From contig NZ_CP059973.1 of assembly GCF_009193295.2 (NCBI RefSeq), positions 124,001 to 188,000 of the forward strand: a DNA stretch of 64,000 nucleotides. The letters are read 5' to 3'. Positions 1 to 8,358 of the stretch are shown here, piece after piece; position 1 is the first letter of the stretch, and each line of letters begins with the position of its first letter. The notes below the pieces were generated by a model. It had not been told where the DNA came from, ran no database searches, and worked only from the letters and a program-made list of their open reading frames with translations. Both the position numbers and the translations under genes were made by a program. The stretch is from Bacteroides luhongzhouii. Its GTDB lineage: Bacteria; Bacteroidota; Bacteroidia; Bacteroidales; Bacteroidaceae.

Positions 1-1348
1 CATTTGCCTCCATCTGATAATTAGTAGAGTTACTCATAGCATAAGGTATGAGCTTATGCATTATCACACCCGTTGCGTTCGTACCGGGACCAGGACTTTG
101 TCCTTTAGCTCCTTCATATAGCTGCATATCCGTATAGAGATGATTCCAACTCGATCCGTTATATGCCATCGTTTGTCTGAAACGAGGATCCAATTCAGCA
201 TATTTCTCCATCAGATCCGTACCTGGTATGCCCGGTTCATTCCATGTTTGGGGATCACCGTTCATCTTTTCATATTTGCATACAAAGTTATGCGGCACGC
301 ATACTGCATTTCCCGCCCAACCGTTCATACCTAAACCTGCGGGCAGTATCAATCCCCAAGGTGCTTGCCAGTTACCTTTTTTACCGTCAAACTTCTCTGC
401 CAAGATAATTTCTTCATTATCATATGTATCCCATACTTTACGATAATCATTCTCCACATCATCGTTATCCAACAATTTGAAACCGGACGTTCGGGCAGCA
501 TCCAGAGCTGCCAATGCAGCATCTGCCGCTTGTTTCCAGCGTTGCGGGTCACGATTACCATAACATACCAGTTCCGGATGATCAGTCGGTAAATAAGGCT
601 CATCCGTATTAAAGAGCGGACTTGCAGCGTACAATAGTGTCTTCGCCTTCAGCGCCAAAGCCGCGGCATCCGTAACGCGTCCACGTTGGTTGGCATTATA
701 TACAACGCCTTTCAACAGTCTGGCAGATTCATTACAATCATTCACAATATAATTCACAAAATCCGCCACTGAAGCACGTGGTTTATTCCAATCGTCAGCT
801 TCCGTCAAACGTTTGTCCACAATAGGCATTCCACCATAACGCTTAAACATTTCAAAATTATTCAACGCACGGAGAAACAGCGTTTCGCCCAAATATTGGT
901 CTTTTTCTCTCTGCGTAAGTGTAGTTCCCGGTAAACGTTCAATAATAATATTGCAACGACGGATGGCCGTCCAACGCAAATCAAAACGCTTATCTTCCTG
1001 ATTTTTGATATTGTTAGCCAATATAGATCCTGTATTCCACTCCTGTGAGGTAAAAAAACTTTGTGCCATCTCCGCTTCATCGCACATAGGAGCCGTCATG
1101 CACATAGACGGATTCGGATTCACACTCCCATTATTCGTATTATACGGATAATAGGAATGAATGCCATACATATACGTACCGAAGACAAATGTCTCTATGT
1201 CTTTTTTGGTAGAGAAAATGGTATCTTCTGTAATATCCACCCCGGGAGGTTTGTCCAAGAACTCATCAAAGCCTTTCACACATGAACTGACAGAAGTACA
1301 AATGACTGCCAACAAAAGAAGTATCTTAATTATAAATCTATTTCTCAT
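1..1348 (-). CDS. SusD/RagB-family outer-membrane lipoprotein, partial (C-terminus outside window)
   Basis: The reading frame is open from ATG at 1348 to the window edge (about 449 codons), so the C-terminus is missing. The N-terminus is a lipoprotein signal ending in SVSSC, with Cys23 as the lipidated residue. It is followed by FDEFLDKPPG, the usual opening of SusD proteins. SusD proteins sit on the cell surface as the lid and glycan- or nutrient-binding partner of a SusC pore. The gene lies 23 bp downstream of the SusC gene in the same direction, which is the standard pair arrangement. The upstream ribokinase, ADP-ribosylglycohydrolase and sugar transporter suggest the ligand is ribose, a nucleoside or an ADP-ribose-like molecule; that is inferred from context. 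The start is fixed by the signal peptide. The family call is secure and the ligand is not. Confidence 0.88.
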   Translation of the reverse strand, partial: MRNRFIIKILLLLAVICTSVSSCVKGFDEFLDKPPGVDITEDTIFSTKKDIETFVFGTYMYGIHSYYPYNTNNGSVNPNPSMCMTAPMCDEAEMAQSFFTSQEWNTGSILANNIKNQEDKRFDLRWTAIRRCNIIIERLPGTTLTQREKDQYLGETLFLRALNNFEMFKRYGGMPIVDKRLTEADDWNKPRASVADFVNYIVNDCNESARLLKGVVYNANQRGRVTDAAALALKAKTLLYAASPLFNTDEPYLPTDHPELVCYGNRDPQRWKQAADAALAALDAARTSGFKLLDNDDVENDYRKVWDTYDNEEIILAEKFDGKKGNWQAPWGLILPAGLGMNGWAGNAVCVPHNFVCKYEKMNGDPQTWNEPGIPGTDLMEKYAELDPRFRQTMAYNGSSWNHLYTDMQLYEGAKGQSPGPGTNATGVIMHKLIPYAMSNSTNYQMEAN

Positions 1349-1371
1349 AGCTGAATTATTTTATGAATGAA

Positions 1372-4300
1372 TCAGAATTTAATGTTCACTCCTATATTAT
1401 ATATCTTGGTGATAGGATACGGCTCATAATTCGTTGCTTGTTGAGCTGTTTCGGGGTCTACACCTTGGAACATATCCGACCATGTAATCAAGTTATTACC
1501 ATTGATAAACACACGCATGGAAGACATGCGCAGTTTCTTCAACCAATCCGATTTTAAGGTATAACCTATCTCCACATTCTTCAAACGCAAATAACTTGCG
1601 TCCCGAGTCCAGAAGGTAGAATTCTGATAATTATGTTTCTGGGTAGCATTACCTTCCGATAAATGAGGGTATTTTATCGGCAACCCTTGTTCATAACGTT
1701 CCTGACTCCAGCTCTCCAATAAAGATTTGGGCGCGGAAAAGTTTTCTTGAAAACCTCGCGTATAAAGACGTGAATATTGTAATGAAACATGTCCAGCACC
1801 TTGAAATAGCACCGAGATATCAAATCCTTTCCAGTCACCTCCAAACGAAAGGCCATATATGATTTCCGGATAGTTGGAATATCCTATGGGCACTTCGTCA
1901 TAACTATTGATAATGCCGTCTCCGTTCACATCCCGATATATCAAATCTCCCGGTTGAATTTTGTTGTTTTGCCAACTGGACATCGGACGATTCGGGTCAT
2001 TCACTTCCTCCCAAGTATTGTATATACCGTCACAGATCAGTCCGAAATACTGTCCCAAAATCTGTCCTGTCCGTTGCTGATATTCATACGGTGTCTTCAC
2101 CTCGTCCATATACTCAATTTTATTGTGCGCGTAGGTATAATTCCCACGTACCCAATAATTAAGATCTTGATACACACCTCTGTAAGTAACATCGAATTCT
2201 AATCCACCATTCTTCATTTTACCAAAATTCATGGCAGAAGGTACACCTCCAAAAAGAACGGCATAGTTTTTCCGGTTAGCTAATATATTATCACGTTTTT
2301 CAACAAAATAGTCGGCCGTTACCTTGATCTTATTATTCCAGAAGGAGGCCTCAATACCTATATTCATCTTCTTGGCACGTTCCCACGTTAAATAGGGATT
2401 ACCGATTTTACCTTCTTTGGAAATATTTTGCTTCACATAAGTAGACCCCACTTCTCCAAAATAATACTGTCCTCCAGTGCCGGTGGTATAAGCAGTAGGC
2501 AAATACAAGAAACGGTCACCACCGATACGGTCATTACCCACTTCACCATAAGAAGCTCTCAACTTCAAGAACGAAATAATATCAGTTTTGGGGAAGAAAG
2601 GTTCTTCGGATGCAACCCACCCCACAGAATAGGCAGGAAAAAAGCCGAAGCGTCTGCCTTCCGCAAAGTTTTCAGTACCATTATATCCGACATTGAATTC
2701 CAACAAATAGCGGCTCTTGTAATCATAAGTCACACGACCGACAAGCCCCTGATAACTATTGGCTACTTTATATGCCAAATTAGGATCGACCCTACGGCTC
2801 TGATTATAAAGCAACAAAGCCGTTACAGCATGATCCTTTCCAAACTTATGGTTATAGTTGAATCCGGCTTCAAAATAAGTTCGTCTATTCTTTCCAAATT
2901 TTCCCGAATAAGTGAAAGGCTTGTCAGAAGTCGATGGAGTGAAATGAACCCCTCCGGACTCTGTGCGCTGAATCGTATAAGTCAGAAATGGATTTTTCAC
3001 ATACGTTGATTGGTGACGATAATAATTCTCATAAGAGAAAGTGGTGGTAAACTGTAAGCCGTCTACACCGGGTATCTTATATTTCAATCCGACCGAACCG
3101 TTCAAGTGATTCCGATAATCTTTTCGAGAACCATTCTCATAGAATTGTATTAAAGGATTATTGTCAGCCTTTATAATTTTCCCATCTACGGCACCCGGTG
3201 ATTCAACAGGATTGGCTCGAGCTAAAGCACTCATCAATCTTCCTGTATCACCAGCATTACCGGTAATGTTTTCCATCTGCGATGCAATGTTCAGCTTTAC
3301 ACTCAATCGCTTACTGATCTCAAAATCCAGATTGGAGCGGAAATTAAAACGATCATAAGCCGACTGTACTTTATAGCCTTCCATCAAATTCGTACTGTTG
3401 AACAACCCCTCCTGATTATAATAACCGGCTGAAACGAAATACTTCACTTTTTCCACACCACCGGATATATTTACGTTGTGCTGTGTAGTGAAAGAATGTT
3501 TTTTCAACATCAAATCATACCAATCTACGTCCGGATAAAAAAGAGGATCTTCTCCAGAAGCATATTTAGCAAGTTCCTCCTCCGAGAATTTGGGCGTGTA
3601 TCCACCCGTAATATATGAGTCATATTTACGAGCCTCATTATATGAACGGGTATATTCCTCCGCATTCATCGTTTCTCTGATATCCGTAAACTGGTTCATA
3701 GCGAAATTACCTGAATAAGAAATAACAGGTTTTCCGGTATTACCGCGCTTGGTAGTAATCAGAATCACACCGTTGGCACCTCTCACACCATATACAGCCG
3801 TAGATGAGGCATCCTTCAAAATAGATAAAGATTCTATTTCATTGGGGTCGATATTATTAAAATTAGTCGTTTCAATACCATCCACCAGCACGAGCGGTTC
3901 TTGAGAACCTTCACCATCGGCAAAGGTTGCCACACCACGGACACGTAACGTAGAATAGTCAGAGCCAGGCTCACCACTCCGCTGTACGGCCAAAAGTCCC
4001 GGCATACGTCCCGCCAGCATATTACTCACATTCGCCTGTGGAGACTGTACCAGTTCTTTCGTCTGAACCATGGAAATTGCTCCGGTCACGGTTTCTTTTT
4101 TCTGTGTACCAAAACCTACTACTACCACTTCATCCAATAATTGGGTATCTTCCACAAGCTGAACGTTATACTTATTCTTCCCAGCAACCACATTGACTAC
4201 TTTCTTCTTGAAGCCGATATACGAAATTTCAAGCTGAAATGCCGCTGCAGGACCTGTAATCACAAATTGTCCTTCAAAATCGGTAATGGTACCTTGCGCA

Positions 4301-4533
4301 GCCCCTTCACCCAACATCTTGACTGCCGCACCGATGACAGGTTCTCCCGTAGCATCCAGCACAATTCCGGTAATCTTCCGCTGTTGCTGTTGCACAGCAG
4401 GCGTATCCTCGTATACCGGACGGGAATAAGCATTTAGTCCACCGGTAAGAAATGGAACAAGAAGCATCCAGAACAACAGTTTTCTTTTTCTAGTTGTCCC
4501 CGGATCATTATTCCTAAACGTTTGGTTATTCAT
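1372..4533 (-). CDS. SusC/RagA-family TonB-dependent outer-membrane transporter (ribose-type locus)
   Basis: This 1053-residue protein has the SusC layout. A signal peptide with a long basic N-region is followed by a carboxypeptidase-regulatory-like beta domain at about residues 50-130 (starting KITGIVLDATGEPVIGAAV). Then come the TonB-box region LLDEVVVVGFG and the plug domain (IESLSILKDASSTAVYGVRGANGVI), and a C-terminal 22-strand barrel. It imports ligand across the outer membrane using TonB energy, with the SusD encoded just downstream. About 220 bp separate it from the transporter gene upstream, and that gap carries one copy of the TTTTAACA-N9-TATAGGRAW motif. It may therefore have its own promoter as well as read-through from the ribokinase operon. 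The substrate is inferred only from neighbours. Confidence 0.92.
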   Translation of the reverse strand: MNNQTFRNNDPGTTRKRKLLFWMLLVPFLTGGLNAYSRPVYEDTPAVQQQQRKITGIVLDATGEPVIGAAVKMLGEGAAQGTITDFEGQFVITGPAAAFQLEISYIGFKKKVVNVVAGKNKYNVQLVEDTQLLDEVVVVGFGTQKKETVTGAISMVQTKELVQSPQANVSNMLAGRMPGLLAVQRSGEPGSDYSTLRVRGVATFADGEGSQEPLVLVDGIETTNFNNIDPNEIESLSILKDASSTAVYGVRGANGVILITTKRGNTGKPVISYSGNFAMNQFTDIRETMNAEEYTRSYNEARKYDSYITGGYTPKFSEEELAKYASGEDPLFYPDVDWYDLMLKKHSFTTQHNVNISGGVEKVKYFVSAGYYNQEGLFNSTNLMEGYKVQSAYDRFNFRSNLDFEISKRLSVKLNIASQMENITGNAGDTGRLMSALARANPVESPGAVDGKIIKADNNPLIQFYENGSRKDYRNHLNGSVGLKYKIPGVDGLQFTTTFSYENYYRHQSTYVKNPFLTYTIQRTESGGVHFTPSTSDKPFTYSGKFGKNRRTYFEAGFNYNHKFGKDHAVTALLLYNQSRRVDPNLAYKVANSYQGLVGRVTYDYKSRYLLEFNVGYNGTENFAEGRRFGFFPAYSVGWVASEEPFFPKTDIISFLKLRASYGEVGNDRIGGDRFLYLPTAYTTGTGGQYYFGEVGSTYVKQNISKEGKIGNPYLTWERAKKMNIGIEASFWNNKIKVTADYFVEKRDNILANRKNYAVLFGGVPSAMNFGKMKNGGLEFDVTYRGVYQDLNYWVRGNYTYAHNKIEYMDEVKTPYEYQQRTGQILGQYFGLICDGIYNTWEEVNDPNRPMSSWQNNKIQPGDLIYRDVNGDGIINSYDEVPIGYSNYPEIIYGLSFGGDWKGFDISVLFQGAGHVSLQYSRLYTRGFQENFSAPKSLLESWSQERYEQGLPIKYPHLSEGNATQKHNYQNSTFWTRDASYLRLKNVEIGYTLKSDWLKKLRMSSMRVFINGNNLITWSDMFQGVDPETAQQATNYEPYPITKIYNIGVNIKF

Positions 4534-4676
4534 ACATTTTCAATCATTTAAAGTTAAAAATAAGGTAATTAATCTCTTTTTGCGAAAATCGTCACATCGT
4601 TTTAATGTTTCTCATAGTCTCATTCACTTTATTTAATTTTGATTCATTTATATTATTAAGAGTCTGATTATATTTT

Positions 4677-4702
4677 ATTCCTATAAAGAGAATATGTTAA
4701 AA
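4677..4702 (-). promoter_or_regulatory. Gapped motif TTTTAACA-N9-TATAGGAAT upstream of susC
   Basis: Read on the minus strand, this is TTTTAACA, nine bases, then TATAGGAAT, about 144 bp before the susC start. The same two half-blocks at the same spacing occur before the ribokinase gene (8296-8321) and before the GH2 gene (14824-14849). Same spacing, orientation and placement suggest a binding site for a shared regulator or a promoter class. No regulator has been matched to it. Confidence 0.5.
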
Positions 4703-4751
4703 ATGGGGAATCTCAATAGCTTACCCCTTTAGGCAATCGACTTCCATTCTT

Positions 4752-5756
4752 TTAAGCCCCTGCATAAATCAACATACCCAAACCGATAAGAAACAACACA
4801 AACATACCAATATTGAGAAGATTAGAAATTTGGGGAGCTCCTCGAAATTCCTTCCATATAAGAATTCCCCACAGCGCAGAAACAAGCGTGGCTCCCTGCC
4901 CGAGCCCATAAGAGATCGCCGCACCCGCCTTTTCAGAAGCAATCATACTAAAAGACTGTCCGAGACACCATATCACACCACCTAGCATACCTACCAGATG
5001 AGTCGTCGAAGAGCCTTTGAAATAACCTGATAGAGAAATCGGTTTACCTTCCACAGGATGCTTCATGGCGATACTGTTAAATACAAATGTACTGAAGAAA
5101 ACGCCAAGAGAAAACACGAATACAGCTGTATAAGGGGTCAATTTACCCGCCGCCGGATGGACAAAATCGTCAAGATCCATTGACGCCGCCACAAAACGGT
5201 AGAAGAATGCCATTATCACTCCCGCAGAAATAGACAAGGCAATACCTTTAAACGAGACTTTCTTTTTACCACCGACCATTGCTTTCCGATAGGCCAACGC
5301 ATTGAGCAGAATCGCCACAACGATGAGTACTATACCCGAAAATATCCACACCGGATCTCCTTTTGCCGATCCAAAATAGTTGACCAGCACACCAAGTACT
5401 AAAGCAAGCCCGATGCCTACGGGAAAAGCCACCGACATGCCACACACAGAAATAGCAGCCGATAACAAGATGTTAGCGGCATTGAACACAACACCTCCCA
5501 CCAATGCACTACCTAAATTGTAGCAATCGGCTTGCATCAAATTAGGAAGAAAGCTGATACCAGTTTGTCCGATACTACCAAGAGTGAACGCTGACAAGAC
5601 AGAAAATAAAAGGACTCCAATGACGTAATCCCAATAGAAATATTCGTAACGCCACGTCTTCGAAGCTAATTTCTGTGTATTTCCCCACGATCCCCAACAG
5701 AACATCGTAGCGACACAAAACAGGATGGCTAATGTATAATTATCTACGATAAACAT
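4752..5756 (-). CDS. GRP-family sugar permease (RbsU/GlcU-like; likely ribose transporter)
   Basis: This 334-residue integral membrane protein has about ten hydrophobic helices and small-residue-rich stretches typical of the drug/metabolite-transporter superfamily. The N-terminal segment with FCWGSWGNTQKLA and the later GVIWCLGQSFSMIAS match the glucose/ribose porter (GRP) family. It would move a free sugar across the inner membrane. The gene lies 15 bp downstream of the ADP-ribosylglycohydrolase, which itself follows ribokinase, so ribose is the natural substrate. A comparable transporter (RbsT) is known from the Bacteroides thetaiotaomicron ribose system. The start at 5756 has no competitor because the first helix begins almost at once. 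A rhamnose- or glucose-type substrate cannot be excluded. Confidence 0.82.
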   Translation of the reverse strand: MFIVDNYTLAILFCVATMFCWGSWGNTQKLASKTWRYEYFYWDYVIGVLLFSVLSAFTLGSIGQTGISFLPNLMQADCYNLGSALVGGVVFNAANILLSAAISVCGMSVAFPVGIGLALVLGVLVNYFGSAKGDPVWIFSGIVLIVVAILLNALAYRKAMVGGKKKVSFKGIALSISAGVIMAFFYRFVAASMDLDDFVHPAAGKLTPYTAVFVFSLGVFFSTFVFNSIAMKHPVEGKPISLSGYFKGSSTTHLVGMLGGVIWCLGQSFSMIASEKAGAAISYGLGQGATLVSALWGILIWKEFRGAPQISNLLNIGMFVLFLIGLGMLIYAGA

Positions 5757-5771
5757 ATCTCCGTCTCTCCA

Positions 5772-7325
5772 TTATTGATGGTTAAACTTTACAGGTGCAT
5801 CGGAATACACGATAATCTCACCACAGTGAAGCATTGCCTCTTTTTCCGGATTGTTCCACTTCAAAGAAAGTGTGTGTTCTCCTTTTGGTAACATATACTT
5901 CCAGCATACCTCCTGGCTACGCTTGTTGAAGTCTGCCGGCAACTTCATTTCCTGTACTAATTGGCCATCCACAAACACCGACAGGTCAGCCACATAGTCT
6001 TTCTTATCCGACTTCACGCTACCGCGCAAGGCAAAGCCGGTACCGTTAAAATTAAATGAACCAAATTCCTGTGCCATTTTATTCAGGTTCTTACGCATAA
6101 TAGGATACATGCCGGTAAATGCCTGTTCCAACTTTACAGGTACTGGCTTTTGACACTTGATAGTAACAGTGCTGTCCGCAATTACGCCCCCATTGCGTTC
6201 AATCATTTGCATAGCTTGGGCATAACTCATCTTATAGGTTTTGTTTAGCGATGAGGAAGTATATGCAAAATCAATATCCTCGCCTTCGCGCAGATTCTTC
6301 ATCCAATACTCGGGAATCTTACTATAACCAATGATGGTACCGAGAATACCGGCGGCTGATGCAGGGTTGCAGTCTGAATCTTGTCCGCAACGGGTGGAGA
6401 TATCCATCGTTTTAAAGAAATCACCTTCACCATAGAGAAGTCCCATCAAAATATAGGCACTGTTGATAGTAGCGTCAATATCATAAGGTTTGAATACACC
6501 ATCGGGACAACCTATATCTTCCGAATAATTACGCTGTACCTCAAACCAAGTCCGTTTCCAGTCAGTAGGATATTTCTTGTACCAGCCAATTACATCGCGC
6601 ATACATTTGTAGTATAAGCTCTCTTTAGGAATAACCTTCAATGCCTCGGTGACAATAAATTCGATATCATCCGAAACGAAAGCAAGCGAATACATAGCAC
6701 CAACATATACACCGCCGTACCATCCGTTTCCATAGTTCATGATATGCCCTATTTTATCACAGATTTCACTTGCTGAATTAGGCATACCCGGTGACATAAG
6801 TCCAGAGAAATCCGCCTCAATTTGAAAATCGAGATCATCAGCATGAGGGTTGTTAAGCCAGTGACCTGATTCCGGAGGCATAATTCCGTTGAGTATATTG
6901 AACCGCGCAGCCTGATTGGCATGCCACAAAATATAGTCGGCATTGGCAAATGCCATGGCAAATGAATCGACAGGCGCATCAAGCCCCAAACGGTCAAATA
7001 CCTCCACAAAAGTGAGATCCATGTAAATATCGTCATAAAGCCCCGGACCGTTGATCATCCACTCTTTTATATTTCCATCTTCCCACCGGATAGGATGATA
7101 ATCTTGAATCATAGTGCCGTTAAACTTGAATTCGGTGGGACCACCATAAGTACATCCTATGGTTTGACCGGCCCATCCACCTTTGATCTTGTCAAGAAGG
7201 ACTTCTTTTGACATTGTCATCTCCTCGGGAAGTGATGACTGTTGCTGCTGTGGTGAAGTGCAACCGATAGCTAAAGTGACTAATAATCCTGCCGCTACTC
7301 CGGCTGTTAACATGCTTTTTTTCAT
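5772..7325 (-). CDS. Secreted ADP-ribosylglycohydrolase-family lipoprotein
   Basis: This 517-residue protein has a lipoprotein signal with Cys22. The residues after the Cys (TSPQQQQ) lack the acidic surface-export signal, so a periplasmic location is likely. The ADP-ribosylglycohydrolase fold starts at KIKGGWAGQTIGCTYGGPTE. Two metal-binding acidic motifs are visible: DDIYMDL at Asp98-Asp99 and QDSDCNPASAAG at Asp316-Asp318. The family removes ADP-ribose or related groups from proteins or small molecules using Mg ions. About 130 C-terminal residues beyond the catalytic fold form a beta-rich extra domain of unknown role. The gene is sandwiched 11 and 15 bp from ribokinase and the transporter, suggesting it frees ribose or ribose derivatives in the periplasm for import. 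The actual substrate is inferred. Confidence 0.83.
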   Translation of the reverse strand: MKKSMLTAGVAAGLLVTLAIGCTSPQQQQSSLPEEMTMSKEVLLDKIKGGWAGQTIGCTYGGPTEFKFNGTMIQDYHPIRWEDGNIKEWMINGPGLYDDIYMDLTFVEVFDRLGLDAPVDSFAMAFANADYILWHANQAARFNILNGIMPPESGHWLNNPHADDLDFQIEADFSGLMSPGMPNSASEICDKIGHIMNYGNGWYGGVYVGAMYSLAFVSDDIEFIVTEALKVIPKESLYYKCMRDVIGWYKKYPTDWKRTWFEVQRNYSEDIGCPDGVFKPYDIDATINSAYILMGLLYGEGDFFKTMDISTRCGQDSDCNPASAAGILGTIIGYSKIPEYWMKNLREGEDIDFAYTSSSLNKTYKMSYAQAMQMIERNGGVIADSTVTIKCQKPVPVKLEQAFTGMYPIMRKNLNKMAQEFGSFNFNGTGFALRGSVKSDKKDYVADLSVFVDGQLVQEMKLPADFNKRSQEVCWKYMLPKGEHTLSLKWNNPEKEAMLHCGEIIVYSDAPVKFNHQ

Positions 7326-7336
7326 TGCTTATATTA

Positions 7337-8248
7337 TTATTTCATAAATTCTTCTACCTCTTCTCTGTAGGGCACAGAAGATTGAGCACCTATCCGCGTC
7401 ACAGAGATAGCGGATGCGGCACAAGCAAAATTGGCTGCCTCTATCAGATTCTTGCCTTCTGACAAGGCCACTGCCATTGCTCCGTTGAACACATCGCCTG
7501 CCGCTACCGTATCAACCGCATTAACGTTATAACTCTTCACCAAAAGGCTGCAATAAACATTCTGTACCCAGACACCTTTAGCACCCAGTGTGATAGCCAC
7601 ATTCTGAACCCCTTTGCCAAGTAATATGTCAGCAGCCTTTTGCGCCGAAGCCTCATCTTCCACGGAGACACCGGTCAATATACTTGCTTCTGTCTCATTC
7701 GGAGTAATGAGGAACAAGCCATTCAACAGGTCATCAGACAGTTGACACGCCGGTGCAGGATTCAAAATCATCTTTTTGTTTAACGCCGCCGCCTTTTTAC
7801 ACACATACTCTACTGTAGCCATAGGCGTTTCAAGCTGCATAAGTACAATTTCCGATTTCTCTATTACAGGAAGGGCGGTCTCGATGTCCTTTTCTGTCAG
7901 CTTACCATTAGCACCGGCTGCCACGACAATACGGTTCTCCGCACGCTCGTCAACTATGATCAGAGCCACACCCGACGAGGTCTCTGCATCCGTATAGAGA
8001 TAGGTCAGATCCATTTTTTCTTCCGCAAAATGATTGCGCATCTGGTGACCGAACTGGTCGTCTCCCACTTTGGCAACCAAAATGACCTCTCCTCCGATAC
8101 GCTGCACTGCCACAGCCTGGTTGGCTCCTTTACCCCCGTAATTCATTGCAAATGATTCCCCCATCACTGTTTCACCTCCTTCAGGAGCTTTTTTAGTATT
8201 TATCACCAAATCAGCATTACTGCTGCCTATAACGACTATCTTACTCAT
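7337..8248 (-). CDS. rbsK: Ribokinase (PfkB family)
   Basis: This 303-residue cytosolic kinase is close to the usual ribokinase length. The N-terminal sugar-binding signature GGKGANQAVAVQRIGG and the C-terminal PfkB signature DTVAAGDVFNGA are present, with Asp252 as the expected catalytic base. The usual DTTGAGD has become DTVAAGD. The enzyme converts ribose to ribose 5-phosphate with ATP. It is first in a tight minus-strand operon (11 bp to the next gene) with the ADP-ribosylglycohydrolase and the ribose-type transporter, and its upstream region holds a TTTTAACA-N9-TATAGGGAT motif. Other PfkB sugars are possible, but GGKGANQ and the context favour ribose. Confidence 0.9.
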   Translation of the reverse strand: MSKIVVIGSSNADLVINTKKAPEGGETVMGESFAMNYGGKGANQAVAVQRIGGEVILVAKVGDDQFGHQMRNHFAEEKMDLTYLYTDAETSSGVALIIVDERAENRIVVAAGANGKLTEKDIETALPVIEKSEIVLMQLETPMATVEYVCKKAAALNKKMILNPAPACQLSDDLLNGLFLITPNETEASILTGVSVEDEASAQKAADILLGKGVQNVAITLGAKGVWVQNVYCSLLVKSYNVNAVDTVAAGDVFNGAMAVALSEGKNLIEAANFACAASAISVTRIGAQSSVPYREEVEEFMK

Positions 8249-8295
8249 AACATCTTATTTTTCTTTTTTGTAAATATAGAGCATCATTTGGTTCC

Positions 8296-8321
8296 ATCCC
8301 TATAAGAATGATATGTTAAAA
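8296..8321 (-). promoter_or_regulatory. Gapped motif TTTTAACA-N9-TATAGGGAT upstream of ribokinase
   Basis: On the minus strand the two blocks TTTTAACA and TATAGGGAT are separated by nine bases and end 48 bp before the ribokinase ATG. This copy and the one before susC (4677-4702) flank the two ends of the ribose locus. A third copy precedes the GH2 gene at 14755. The repeated spacing supports a common regulatory role, but the binding protein is unknown. Confidence 0.5.
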
Positions 8322-8358
8322 AACAACAGATAACAGTATGACCAATTTATCCGTTTTT

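Noticed and set aside
2428..3009. A 193-codon plus-strand open frame
   Set aside because: It lies antisense within the susC barrel, has no family resemblance, and the opposite strand is a clear SusC.
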